A stretch of 64,000 bases of DNA, taken from the NCBI GenBank assembly GCA_932294295.1, contig OW028582.1, forward strand, positions 38,910,204-38,974,203, given 5' to 3'. Origin of the DNA: Alitta virens. Taxonomy: Eukaryota > Annelida > Polychaeta > Phyllodocida > Nereididae. Shown piece after piece: positions 1 to 14,000 of the stretch. Numbering within the stretch: position 1 is the first letter of the stretch; every line of letters begins with the position of its first letter. A model generated the notes under the pieces. That model was not told where the DNA came from. It saw only the letters and a list, made by a program, of their open reading frames with translations, and did no database searches. The position numbers and the translations under genes are program-made.

Positions 1-3000
1 ACCTCAACGCCACCATGCGGCGAAAAATCAGAGAGACGGACACAGATGAATGACTACAAAAACACACAAGAGAAAGAAGAAAGAGACAGACAGAGAAAGA
101 GGAGACATACAGAGCAGAACACATGTCACTGAGATGCCGATTTCTCGCTCATTGCTCCCCCAAACAACGGTTGCTAGTGACACGAGCAGCCCACCTGGTT
201 GCCATGGACGCTACCATGGCGACCTTGTCACCACGCTCAGTGACATCATTGTGACAGAAGAATAGGTCATTTTGTTAGAACGTTTTGCAAAATTAAATGT
301 AAACTAATCCAGGTGTAAGTAATAGGCCCAAAAAAAGTTGTCCGAGCATCTCATTTTAATTGAAGACATGTTGCCCAAGTTAAATGATCAAAAGCATAAG
401 ATTAAGTGTCATTTTCCATATTGCATTTTGTTCTCCCAGGAATTCTATAATCCTTCTTTTGATTATGATCCCTAACCCTTTGCTCAACCTGATGGCAACT
501 TGTTTGGACGGATTGTTCAAAGGCCGATTTGACTAAGCAGATCTCGTTTGCCTGATAACTTTGCAGATTGAGTCGTTCATAACTTTTTTGAAAGGCTGAT
601 CTTGTCTTTGTGCTGTCAAAACCTGTCATTTGCAAATGGCTTCGCGGCTGTCAATAAAACGGTGCCATTTGGGCGATTAGGGGAGATGACGATTTGACTA
701 GTGCCCTGATGCCGCCATATGCTTTTGCAAGGGCCTGTTTTTTGCGGTTATCAAATCATCAGTTGATGAGGAGTTGGCCGAGAGAGCCATAAGGCACACC
801 TGGGCGGACACCTGGATGCGGACCATCTGTGCATCAATAGAGCCGCATCAGGGCTGCTGAGGAGAGAGAAAGAGAGAAAGAGCATTGTTCGCCTTCCCGC
901 CTAATGCCAATCCCTAACAACCAGCCGCGCATGACAGAACACTGTTGTTTCTTCTAATACCAGAACCGCGCGGGTAATTAATGAGAAAAGGGGTGAAGGG
1001 TATAACCCCCCGAGTGGGGCAATATGGGACAACCTTGTACAAAAGACCGTGAAGTGAACAATATGACAAAAAATAATAAAACACGTAAGAATCAGAATTA
1101 TTATTAGCATCCCGTCTGTCACAGATTATTACACCAGGAACATAAAAGTATGAAAAATTTGCAGGATTATGAATTTTTTAAACTGACACAAAACAAAATA
1201 TCCAAATTAATAACAGATGCTACATACTCCACTGTCAAAAGCTTCAAAAACATCAAACAGAATTTCACACAAATGGTCTATTACCATGGCAACGATATCA
1301 AAAGCTTTGTGGAAATCTACAAAGCAGCAAAATTGTGACATAACAGCGGAAACACATGTGGAGCTCTATTTGATGCCTAATAAATCTGTCAGTTTTATGA
1401 AAAATTATAAAAGTTTAATGTACTTTGCCAGGTTTTCTGCCAAAATAACAACAGCATGATTTTTTAAAATTAATAAATGATGTATAATGTCTCTAATCAT
1501 TACAGTATAAATTCCTAGTTTACCATATTAACAAACACTTTAGTCTCATTATACTCTCATACCATTTTCCATAAGCATTTGTGTTAACTTCTGATGTGTA
1601 CCAATAAGTTTGTATATAACATGAAATAGCATGTGCATCACATGGCCTGCTCTCCTTTGATAACGACATGCAAGCTTGCGTTTGGCCTGGTCAAGATGGC
1701 CAAGTGACCTCTGACCTCTGCACTGGTCAGATGGTCCAAGGAGGACTGCTGGTCAAAGAGGCCTGGACCTCATCACTCTGCCTCTTGGGACGGGGGTCTG
1801 TTTCTCATTGCTGTATCCAGCATTTTCACCAAGCAGCAAAACTGACTTATTCTGACTTACTCTGACTACTTGGCTCCCATAGCAACAGCATGTCAGTCAT
1901 TAAGTGACTCCACATGACTAACACATGTAGTCAAGTACAAATGCATCACTGTATCCAGGCATCCTGCAGCAACTGGCCTTTATAGTGAAGTATCGTAATA
2001 AATGGTTATTCGCAATATAATTGTTTTACATTAAGACTGTCTATGGCAATGTCTCAATGCTACTGGATCTGAAGCTAAGTCAGCTTATAAGACCAGCTAC
2101 CAGAGGCAGACATAATGATGAGATGATAAGGCTTGGAAAGGGGTCTTTCGCTTGCCTCATCATAGACACAGAGTACTGATATAGTTGATGGACTTATTTT
2201 GTGGTCTTAATACTGAGGTTGCCTTGAGAAGAGGTTGCAATATAGATGGCTAACTTGCAAGTAGGCTGCTGCTGCTGCTGCTGGCTGGCTCCTGCTGATT
2301 CAGGGAGTTACGTAATCAACCCCAGCATCAGTTATGTCATCCTGTCAGCATCCAGGGTAAAGAACACTAAAACCAGATCTACAAGGTGCGTCTGATTATC
2401 TTAATTGGGCTTCACTCAAATGGAAAATCACTAACATAAACCTCCCTCTAATCACAAACAGAAAAGCCAGACGTTGCCTACATCAGAATTATTGCTTTTT
2501 CAAATTCTTCAGTTTATTTTTAAAACAACAAAGACAAGTCATTATCCACAACGACTGTTTACTCATGGAGCCAGCAGTTCTGGAGGTTCCATGGTTTAAT
2601 ACTCCTGGAGTACACAGTTATGCAAACAGCAGTTTAAGGCATGGATAGCCACATTAAGAATTTGCCCTTTTACCAAGTACTCGTGCATATGATTTATCAG
2701 TGTCTTTGTTTTTCTCAAAATAAGAATTAAGATTCGTGTACTTTGGCTTTTAGATTTTAACCTGACTGGAATAAATGTCTGGCTTATTTGACCTTTTCTT
2801 CAGAGGTTGGCAAATGTCCTCGTGTAAGGATACTGAGATCATGGATATTTATGCTATCTTATAAGCACCATTAATAATGGGAAATATTTATTGCTGAGTG
2901 GACAAAATAGCCCTTGAATAAGTGAGGCATCTGAAGAGCCCATCATATGAATAGATCCCATGCAGAATGAGGCAAGGGGCATGGATGGCTGGCACTGGGC

Positions 3001-6000
3001 TATTTGTATATTTGCATTGTGTGCTTTCAACAATCACCCCGCTCCAGTCATTGAAGTTATTCACAGACATTCCTGCCTGCAACTCGACTAGGCCTGCTTC
3101 TTGTGAATAACATCTTGGCATCAGAACATCCTTGGCAGTTGATGCAGATGCAGCAGGGATGCGGGCTGATGCAGAGGCTGGATGGATGCTCAGTGTGTCT
3201 GTAAGACATTCCTCCCCTGCAGCCCCGACCATCGTACTTTCATGTTGATATGAGGAGCAGCTGCTCCTTCTGCTTATTGTTAGAGCTTATCAGGCAGATG
3301 CCTTGGGAGAGGGACTCGCATCTTATCACGGACAAGTCCAGCAGGAGTGGTCACTGGTCAGAGAAGGGCTGGCTTCAACACCCCATTAATATACCCCAGC
3401 GCCCTCCTACAGGGCCCTGCAGGCACATGTGCCCTACACTTTAATTAATGGCCTCCCCGAGGTGTTCTCTGGCGCCCCCATATAATGCCCTGCACCTGTA
3501 GACCATGCTCACTGGGCGATATTAGGGCTATTTGTATTCGCTGACCATCAAATTTGTTTCACAGGTATTCAACCCTAAAGACCTCTTGTACCCTAATATC
3601 TTCCCATGCTCTTTATCCGACAGATTCAATAGACTGGTCATTCTTCGGACAACTGGTCATTGCTAGGTACATGTATTTCTCTCCTTGATAAAAAAGGTCA
3701 TTTTATAATTTAAATAAAGAATAACTGCAAAGAACAGATGAATATAATTGTCAGCTAAAATGAGATACAAAATGTGATAAGATATCAAAGTTGCAGATCA
3801 TAAATTTCCCTTGCCATATCTGGTCGCAATACCCCCTTACGGGACCTAGCGGAACTAATTGGGGTTAATATCAAGGCGTTTCATTTGCTTATCAAGGTCC
3901 TGTCCCTTTGGACACAAATGTGTCTTCAATAATCACTGACATGTCGGTGGGAGCTTCAAACGCCCCGCATCATGTTCCAATTAATGTTGAGATATGTTAA
4001 GATAAACCTATTAATTAGCAAAGCAAATGAATTATAACCTCATGTCCTTGTCCAAACATGATTCAAATGACAAGCTCATACTTCGCTCATCAAAGATGAT
4101 TTCAATCTAATGATAATTTCACACTTCGGCCCTAATTAGAACGATATAGTTTTATTGACACTCTCAAACCATGGATTATTATATTATGTGTATGACTGCT
4201 TAAACCACGGAGGCATCTCACCCAGGTCACTTTCTGAAATTGTGTGGAATGATAGGAAATTTGGCATTGAGGTAAGTTAATATCATCATCCCTCTTGTGC
4301 TCGGAAGGACATTGGACATTGCATCAGGGTCACGTGACTCTGTCTGAGTTGTAGTTTACTTCTGTATATGACATGTTTGTTATATGTGTCTGTTTATGAC
4401 ATGTTGTTTATGTCCTTTAGGAATAAACCGTTAAACTGCAATCTGTTGTTGATCTCTGTTGGACAATACTAATGGTCATTGAACTGTTATTAAAGAAGCT
4501 TATTGTAAAATGTGCAGCAACTCATTGCTGAAAGAACAGCAGTTTGTTTCCAGTGTGTCTCATACATGAGGTCATTTGAGTCTAGTGACTCTATGGCGAG
4601 GTTGCCATTCAGCCAGCCTCAGCAGCAACTGTCCCGGTAACTGGTGGGATGCTTTTGAAGTGATGCGGGAACCAGGTGGGCATCTGAGGGCTGCTGCTGC
4701 TGCTACTACTGATGGAGAGAGAGGGGGGGGGGCAGAGCAGCAGCCATGAAGACAACATGTTTCTGTTTGTGTTTTCTGCTTTATGAAATGAGAGCACAGC
4801 TGGTTGCCATGGCCACCATCCAGCTGCCCACACCAGAACAATTAGCGTCCCACCATAACCCTCCACCCCTGCCCCCCTCAAGCCAAATAACACTCGGGTT
4901 ATGTCTGTTTGTCTTTTTCTCTAAATCTTCGATTAACAGAGATATACCAGATATACCAGGTTACTTTCAGCCATTACAGTGGTCAGTTGTGGTCAGCTAC
5001 AGTGTTCGGAGTATGTCATTGCTCCCTGTACACAGGTCAGCCTGGTGTTCTTGTGGTCATCTCGGGCCACATGCTCTGACCAGTGTCCACCCCATGTCCA
5101 CTCTGTGTCCAGCCTCAATTGACCACGCACGTTTTCAGCGCCTGGCTTTTGCTACTGTCAACAAAGGACTTGGTCAATATTAGTTTTAAGCCAAAAGCCT
5201 TAGGCCAAATGTACAATACGTGATCAAGGCTGTGGGAGAGTGGAGGGTGAATGCATTGCCAATTGTGGGCTGATAAAAGCCTTTCAGCCGCTTAAAACAA
5301 TCACAAACACATATAAAGCCTTTCAAATGGCCTTTTAACTCATTCAAATATATCTGTGTACTTTTTATTTGCCTCGTAAATACACAATGGCCAAAAACAA
5401 CCTCCATAAAGTAAAATACATATTATTTGCAAACCAATATTAAACTTTATATCTCCAATGCTTTGTTGTTCTTTTATAAGAGGTGTGAATAATTTCAGTA
5501 TCTTTACTGGTCATTGCTAGGGCATTCCATGTTAATGTGTGCATCAGTTGTTTGCATCTTAATTGGTCATATGACCAGCATATTACTGCCATACAGAGCA
5601 TTATGTCTGCCACACATTCCTTGTAGTCTTCTGGAACATTTTTGGGGAGTGACATGTTATTATTGTTGCAAGACATTAAAGGAATACAGGCATCTGGGTT
5701 TTGAAGTCATTCTCCCTCCATATTTGTTATTTCTTTGGGAGATGTGACTCCGTTCCAATCCTAAGCAGTCTGGTCCTCTCTTGCAGTCTGAAGCAGTTAG
5801 TGGCATGGTCCATGAGAAGGACCAGCCGGCCCTCTGCAGGAACAGGTGCAATGGGCCACTTTTGATTGCAAGAGGTTCACCAGCTCACAGGCAGACTGGG
5901 CCAGCAGCAACTGGAAGTGCAGGACCTGCCAAGCAAGCTGTGTCATGTCAGACACACACCACATGGCCCTGCACAAGCAGCTGCAGTTTCTCCTATAGTC

Positions 6001-8061
6001 ACACAATAACCCCCTCCTGCATCTCCCTGCTTTCAGCCTCCCACAGCTGCAGCTCCTGTGGATCTACTGCAGGATGTGTGTGGGACCATGGACTCCATGT
6101 TAGGACTGACGATATCCAAGGTGGTCCATGGTATGACCTTGGATTGAGTTATCCAAGCATGGAGATAATACCTCCATGAATCTAAGGTTGGACGAACAGG
6201 ATAAGAGTTATAAGAACTGTGGTTGGAAAGTTTTCATTCAGTGCAAATAAGTTTTGTGCTTGCATAAATTGTCAGAAGCCATCAGGACAATCTGATCTGA
6301 CGTTTCTTCGCTATCGACAGACGATAAGGTTCCAACGATGAGACCGTTTCTTGCTTGCTGTCATTCATGGTAAACCCAGAGGGCCACCAGAAAGTTGTGA
6401 GACAATTGTAGCGATATACCCTTTAACATTTAAAGCGATGTAAATCAGGTGCCATGGAAAGCAACACACCTCAGCCCCACTTGCCCTGAGCACTGCTCCA
6501 TCCTGGTGTATGTTTTGATCGGGCGACTGTTGATATCGTTTGTCTATTCTGCTGGATTTACAGAACAGCGAATTTGCTTCAGCTAATTGGAACTCAAGAG
6601 GAGAAAGCCCAAACAGATGAAATGAGTGAAAACAGGAGGGGAGGGCACTTCTTTGTGGGGTAAACACTTGGCTGCCCCCTTCTTGGCCCATGGTTGGCCC
6701 GACTGCTTCCAGGTCTGGTAACTGTCAGCCGTTGCCCGTCTTGGGGGAGGGGGCGTCACGGCGGCCGTCCTGACGCTTGTTAGGACGTACTGATTACGCA
6801 AGTCTTCTTTTTTTGCTCCACGTCGTATCAGAGGAAGGTAAACACTGCTTTAGGCAATTGGCCCACCCCTTCCAAGGCAGGGGGGCCAAGGGGTGAGCAG
6901 GGGGGCAGGGGGCGGCATGATAACTTGTGTTTTAAGCTGTCAGTCAGTTGTGAGCTGATGCTGGCCAGGCCGGTCCACTTGCAGCCTTTGGATAAGGCTT
7001 GGCGTCTATCTGGCCTAATACAGACTGATGCAAGACAGGCCTCCTGCCCCGCTCCCTCTGTTTCCCTGCCCCCCCCCCCCCCCCTTGGCCTCTGTCCCTC
7101 TGCTCAAGGCCCCGTGCTCTGCTTATGCTCTGCTCAAGGCTGCAGGAAAGGGCAGCTGCATGGGCCGTTTCGAGGACTCTTTTGGTTCATCAGCAAGTGC
7201 AGTAGCACTGTCATTACAGAGACAACTATGCTGGCATCATATAAAACGTCCAGAATGCTTAATTGTTTGAATTATTAGTTTTACGATATGAATTACCAAC
7301 GATTTGCACCTTTGCTATCCATTTTCTGATGGACAAGCACACTACTTTCTATATATCTGTACAGTCTTATTTCTGTAGAGACCCACTAGCAGAATCCCAT
7401 CCAAGTGTCCCACAGGTCTAATTACTGCATGCTCTCTTTGCATGTCCTAGCTGTCCTTTTGCACTTTCTTGCTCTCTCTTTGCAACATCTTGCTCTTTCT
7501 CTATTACACCATGACATCTTATCCTTCCTCTCTTTGTAAGGGAGGTTGACAGGGGTCATTTTTAAGTGGTAACATTTCCCAAAACTCCCTCCTTGTGATT
7601 GTTGCCATTTTTTGTCCAGTGCAGATTGACACACTCCAGGCAGCCTGCTCAATCGTTCCTCAAAGACAAAAGACTTTTTTGCACTTTTTTGCACTACAAC
7701 AGGACAGGGCGGGGTTTCACTGGCAAATATAAACAATGACTTCATCCAGCTTTAAACTCAATGGGGTCTCCTTGATAACACTGACAAGAGTTGCTCAACT
7801 CTCAATTAAATGAAATGTAACCAGACTGACAAACATCTGATGGCATGGCAATGTTCATGCAGAGTTCCTCAAAGTAACTTTTGACTCTTTAGCTTAAACA
7901 TAACTTTAAAATGTTCATATAAACCCTTCAGCCTAATTAGTAATGGCCGACCTTCTGCATTTTACAGCATACATAAAGTACAATTTGGGTTGTGATGACC
8001 TCAAGAACCTTACAGGGTACATGCTTTTTAACACCTATAGGGGGAACTACTTTAAGACCAA
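1..8061. other. Non-coding block, no gene recognised
   Basis: The open frames here are short, overlap on both strands and show no family signature, so I call no gene. Landmarks are RFX-like words at 1283-1293 and 4802-4817, a TCACGTGA palindrome at 4330-4337, CTG triplets near 2268-2283, and a C16 run at 7069-7084. TGGTCA/TGACC half-sites cluster at about 1690-1760 and 4975-5060. The segment 3700-4170 is AT-rich with several TAATTA-like homeodomain words. The stretch 7430-7510 is a degenerate TCTTGCTCTCTTTGCA-type repeat. The rest looks like ordinary unique sequence. Confidence 0.7.
197..224. promoter_or_regulatory. Inverted pair of RFX X-box-like half-sites
   Basis: GGTTGCCATGG (197-207) is followed 5 bp later by ACCATGGCGACC (213-224). 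Each resembles half of the metazoan RFX X-box (GTTGCCATGGCAAC-type), and the two are in opposed orientation. The match is by eye, and nothing in the window shows which gene it would control. Confidence 0.35.
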
Positions 8062-8278
8062 GTCTCGTCTCGTCTCGTCTCCTCTTCTCTTCACTCCTCT
8101 CCTCTCCTCTCTTCACTCCTCTCCTCACTTCTCTCCACTCCACTCCACTCCACTCCACTCCACTCCACTCCACTCCTCTCCTCTCCTCTCCTCTCCTCTC
8201 CTCTCCTCTCCTCTCCTCTCCTCTCCTCTCCTCTCCTCTCCTCTCCTCTCCTCTCCTCTCCTCTCCTCTCTTCTCCTC
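8062..8278. repeat. Pyrimidine-only pentanucleotide satellite tract
   Basis: The plus strand is almost pure C/T for 217 bp. It opens with GTCTC units, passes through a CCACT block (about 8138-8175), and ends in a long uniform CTCCT array (about 8175-8270). The long frames across it on both strands are by-products of a pentamer that lacks stop codons, not genes. A homopurine/homopyrimidine run of this length could form triplex (H-DNA). Confidence 0.95.
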
Positions 8279-11020
8279 AGCAGGTATGTTTCCCACGTTT
8301 TGCCACTAATCGCTCTCATTTCTCCCAAGACGTCTGTGGCGACGCTGCTTGACATTCAGGTGCGTCACGTTCCCACGTACTTCCCAGCGTCTTGCAGAGA
8401 GTCTTGCGTTGCGTCCTACGTCTTGGGCAGCGTGCTGGCTCAGCACCATCAGCAGCATGATGCCAGCATCACTCTCTTTGAGTGTTTTTCCCATGCACCG
8501 GGTTCCCTGGGAGGTGGCAGAAAGCAGCTGATGTCTTGACAATAGCAGCAACATCAGCAGCAGCATCCCACCAGCATCCTGCCTCCTCCGCAACTGATGC
8601 AGTGATGATGCAGATGGCCACAGGAGTAAATATACAGCCAGATAAACTCCAGATGCCACGGAGAGGAATTCACTCAGGCCATTTCAAATATCAGCCTTGT
8701 GAATAAGTCCATATTCTAAACAAACTCTAAGTCATAATACTTGGCGAGTCTTGTAATCTGGCAACATAAAACTTGGGAACAAAACATTGTTGGAAGTCTT
8801 CTATAATTCACTTGCTCTTGTAGTGCTAAAGATATATGCTTGAGTGTTGATTGAGCCATCTCAAGTCCATGCAATACCATGGACATCCACCTGAACTGTG
8901 CAATTTATTATTATTTGTATATATCAACTGGCAGTGTACTCTGATATGTCAGTATAATGTCACTATGACCCACCAAAATCCCATTCATACGAACAGGAAC
9001 TGGGAGTGACTGATATCATTCCTGTCTTCATTGAAGGTAACACCAGTCGTACATTTCCCTGCAAAATGAAGTAATGATAGAAACAGTTTTCACAAAATTT
9101 GAGCTCCTGACAAAATTGATATGAGGCAGAGAACAGCGCCCTGCTGCATTCTATCAAGGGCCAAGGGACATGTGTGTTTCATCAATGTTCTATCATTACA
9201 TTCAACATCTGGTGTGGATCTGTCCAAATTCAAACTGAAACATCAGGCGCAGTATTGCTGATGTGTACTCAGTGGTTACATGAAATGCCTGCCAAGGTGA
9301 AACACAGATATTCTATATTCCATCTACAAGTACTTTTACTATTGCTTCATACTTGTACAGCTAAGTATAATGTCAATACAGTACAGGGCGATCAATTCTC
9401 TTATTATTTGTTACTTTCCATTTTTATCTTTTCCTGCATTCAAACCACAGACTATTGTTCGGTTTTCAACCATCCTATCCTATCCTATCCAAGGACATAT
9501 CTCTTACCCAAGTGGCATGTAGCCCTTATTAACACCCTCGGTCCCTGTCAGGACATCAGTCAAATGTCTCCTGTTCGCTCTGCTGGAAATAATGAGCTGA
9601 GTGGACGTTTGATCAGTGAACCCAGCCAAGCCCCCTGGCCAAAGTGCCACATGAACATAAAGCAGAAGAAAGCAGACCTTGGCAGGGGGCTGGACATTGC
9701 TCAGGGCTACCTCAGGGGCCTCGTGCATCCTTTGCAGTCGTTCATCATCTATTTCTAAACACAAATCTCCAGCAGCAACACCTTGAAGGCTTGGAGGGAA
9801 TTGCAGGAGACAGTCACTGACTTACACCAGAATTTAGTTGAGCAACAAGAAGCAGATGAGGCTCATTGGGACAGAATGAAGGATCCACCTCAGGGGCAAA
9901 TACACAAAGGGTGTGAGCAGCCAGGAGAGCTATGAGCTGAGTATGAGCTGAGCTGAGGGGCTAATTAGTGAATTGAGCCTCCAATCTTCAAAGCCCCGGA
10001 GAACTCAGCAACATACGTCATGCGAGATTAATGGATGGCACAAGTTCCGTGAAGTATGATGGAGCACATGTCTTGATAAGGACAAGAGATCCCCTGGGAC
10101 GACAATTAACGTGTCTTGTCAACATATCTCATTAAAAAGTGCAAGAAATACAGTTCTATAATCATTATATTACCTACATTGTATATTGAGCAGTCTTAGT
10201 CATTTAAATCGCTTCAGGAAACTCTTAAGACTTTTTAGAAATCTCACACGGGCTCGTGGAATTGTTCCCATGCACAACATATGTATGACATGTGGTAGAC
10301 CATCATGTCCTGGCCCAATCCCTTGAGCACATCATTTGGGCAGGCCTAATACCATCCATTTCATGTGTCATCCCATGGCAAGAGTATAGATTCTTGGCTC
10401 CATGGTCATCACTTGGCTTATAAGTGGGGGTGCTGATGATTTGCACAAGTGCAGGACAGCATCATTGAAACAGCGGCAGCAGCAGCAACAGCGAAGTGAT
10501 GCAGGAGCATCCATTGGGGCTTGTTTTGGGGGGTAGGGGGCTGGGGCACGGGGCCAGACGGGCACATGTGTAGCGATTAAGAATGAAAACACGCGCGGCG
10601 CCAGAGCACATCTGTAACTGTGAAGAAGGCAGTGGTGCGGCATGTCCCCCTCCTCGCCACATGCTCATGGGATGCTGATGGGAGGCTGTGGGATGCGGGG
10701 CTGTGTGATGGAGGCATCAGGTGCCTGTAAGGAGGAGGGGGCAGGGGGGCTGTGTAACACATGTGCCCAACACTTCCCCTTCATCTGGCTTGATCTGGCA
10801 TATGTCACAAGACTGCCCCTTGCCTTACCCCTTTGCTATCTCTTAGCTCTCTCTTTACAAGGTATTGCCTCAAGGGGAGAATGTGCTCGTCTCAAATGAT
10901 TCACTCATTAACTACCTCTGATTCTCCGAAACCATGGACAATATATGTGTGAAAAGTTGCTCTGCTTTAAACACACAGGTCTATACCCTTTGGGAATGAC
11001 AATTCGCATCAGAAAACCCA
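8279..11020. other. Non-coding block, no gene recognised
   Basis: No convincing coding signal. Between 8430 and 8620 the sequence repeats CAGCATC and GATGCAG words loosely without forming a tandem array. The same vocabulary recurs near 3120-3200, 19090-19130, 42880-42960 and 61820-61860. The rest is unremarkable. Confidence 0.65.
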
Positions 11021-11080
11021 TCGTACCTAGATGTACTTGGATGTACTTGGGTGTACTTGGGTGTACTTGGATACACTTGA
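11021..11080 (+). repeat. 10-bp minisatellite, about 6 units
   Basis: The unit is ATGTACTTGG with R-type substitutions (GTGTACTTGG). Clean copies lie at 11031-11040, 11041-11050, 11051-11060 and 11061-11070, with diverged units on both sides. The period equals about one helical turn. Confidence 0.9.
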
Positions 11081-14000
11081 CAACATATGATTCCTGATCC
11101 ATCTGCCTTGCACATGTACCATGAAGTCACTTCCACCTTTTATTTACTGCTTGCTTCCCACTTTCAGACTTCTGCACTCATTTCTAAGCCAAAATAAATA
11201 CTTTAAATGTTTAGCTTTGGTTATTATTGCAGACATGCACTTTTTCATGTTAAGAATACATTCAGCATGTTCAATCCAGTGCAAAGTTCAACCAGTACTT
11301 CAACAGTTTCTGCAGAAGCATTTCATTCGAGCCAATCCCTTGTATTTCTCTGCTTACAGCTCCACACTGAGACCAACCCCCTGCAAGTTTGTGTTTCTTC
11401 AATTTTCCTTTAATTCTGAGCAGACGGGTTACATTTGTTGTCGTAATGTAGAATAAACTGAGAAGAATTCTCTCTGCGTTGTCCAAGTGTTTGGCATAGT
11501 CCTGTCTTTTGATGAGAGAAGGGGGGAGACCAGCCTGGTTGGGGTGCAGACAGAATCTGACATTTCTTTGATTTGGTGAAATATGGCAAAATGAAATAGG
11601 GAAAAGGACCAAACGCCCAGGACATGTAGACTTTGCATTTGGAGGAATACAAGGATGGAAATTGTGGTACAACCATTTGCCAAAATATGTCACTTCTAAG
11701 GAAAGCCACAAAAGGTTTACAAACGAAGGTATTCCTTTTGAATGTTCAAAAATAAAGTAACTGCTGCCAATATTTTGGGGCTTATTTAATATTTAAGTGT
11801 AAGTATTTAAATTTTACAGACGAGCCATCTCGTTCACCTGTGGGAGCCATCCATCCTGCCCCAATTGGGCCAGCGGCAGGTGCCAAATACACCCCATTCC
11901 CATGATGCCCTGTACACCCTCACCCCTTCTAAAGACCACTCAGTGAAATCTTTGCTAAACCCATCAAATGCCCGATGAAAGTCCTTGCGACCAAGCACAT
12001 TCTGCAGATTGGCATAACAGAGCAATCTGCAGAAGTCATTGGTTGAGCATGGTTTGTCCATTGAAGCTTGCAAGCAAGGCGCTAAATTGTATCATAAGTA
12101 AATACTTGTACCCTGATGGGTAACTGCATTCGTTTTACCTTGGACAAATATCCAAGGTTTTGTGCAGAAATAAGCAGACTTCTGTTTATAAGAATATAAT
12201 CTAAATACCTTCATGATCTAACCAACTAAACTCCTATATGTTTAGTCAACTTTAGTATGGATAATGATGATATAATGACTTTGATTGAATGACCCCTGAA
12301 CTAGGTCAAGCTTGACATGAGTTTTGAACACTGGAGGAAATTATAAGACCGTCCTTTATCCAAGCTCCTGCTATACAAGAGTTAGGTCACATATAGTGTT
12401 CTAACACCAATGAGAAAGGTATAATGAGTCCATTGCGTTTGTTTGCCTGGCAGAGAATCCATCATACCCAATGTGGATGGCATCTAGCAGGGTGGCCCAG
12501 TGCTCCCCGCGTATATTCATATCAAGGCCATCTGCCTGTCATAAAGGCAACACTTCAAATCGCCCAGAAATTGCCCTGCAAAAACCAGATGGCGCTGTTT
12601 CTGCAGTTCCACTTTACCCCCCTCGCCCGCCAGGGGGCCGCCTCCAAACGAATTCTTGTGAATCCATCTTGAAATGCTATAACTGCAGACGCATATGTTG
12701 GCTTAATTTTACATATCAAGGTTCTAGATGTCATTAATCTCCAGTTTGGTTTAAAAGTGAGCGCAACTTGGACTATGCTTGAACTAAAGAGGTTTACTCC
12801 AAGGTATGTGCAAGGACTTTAAAGGTCCTTGGTCTATGAGAAGAGAATATTTACTTTAGACAACCACATATAAGAGACTAAACTACCGTAACGATGAATG
12901 ACAGAAGCGCAAAAAGTATTGTGACCAAACAGAATCAGGCAGTGGACATAATAATTATATAGCCATGGAAAGCGATGTCCAAAAGACTGTGTCACTGTCC
13001 GAACAACGTTTCATGCCATGATAACACTATCAGCCATTTCATCGACCACTCTGAGGATTTCGTCACCTGCAAAAATCAAACTTCTCTGCTTCCATCCCTT
13101 GCCAGGAAGAAGAAAAATGATCAACATCCGGTGAGAACAGCGCCACCTGGCCACCACAACGCCCCCTCGCGGTCGTCGGCTGCAAAAGATCAATTCCTAC
13201 AAAAATGACACATTTACAGTCTCCCAGAACCCAGTTGGTGGCGTGGATTGGTAAATGGCTCGAGTTGCAAATGATTTCTGCAGAGGTTCAGTCTCCATGC
13301 GACAGAGCAAAGAATGGGAAGAAAGAAAAGGAAACGAAATGTGTGGCCCGTTTGGATGTCACAAAAAGTTCAAGAAATAAGAACAAATGTCATCAGCTGC
13401 CATGCATTGGCTGATATATTAAAATGACCTTTTGAGAAACTCTTATGTCTAGCTGACTAATAATAGAATATCGTGAGACTAAATCAGTTGGGTGGGGTAC
13501 AGCATGAATCTAATTAGGAAGCCCCCGTTGCATAGTAGTGTCATTCCAAGACAGCAAAACGTTCATCAAAGGTGACAGACTCACTGACAGTTTGATGTGT
13601 TTGTATGAATGACTCAGAATGAGATCTGGTGCAGTTAGACCACACCAAATCAGCTGTATCATTCCCCGAGCAGCCAGACTTGGTCACGTTACAACTTATA
13701 AGGCACCTTTAATCCAACCCGATTGGGCGAATAGACAACAGCTGGTCTCAGAAAGAGCTCTCTACAGAAATATGGTTTATATAAAAGAAGGTCTCTGCAG
13801 GCAGACACGTGCCCCTTGCTGGTATCAGTCCAATAAATTGATCGCACACCCTCTTTTGCTTTGCATATTAGATCAGAGAGATGATTTGATAAGGCGATTT
13901 ATGGCACTGAGCTGAACCTCTCATGTCATGTCCTATTAGGACAGTTCACAGCGAGTGCACTTATGCAGCCATTATAACTCTACATGAATAAATGGATCAA

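Noticed and set aside
4572..5183. Open frames on both strands (up to 145 codons)
   Set aside because: Low-complexity Pro/Ser/Cys composition, no homology cues and no splice context.
7943..8539. 198-codon open frame and antisense partners
   Set aside because: It stays open only because the pyrimidine pentamer repeat contains no stops. The product is Ser/Pro/Leu low-complexity.
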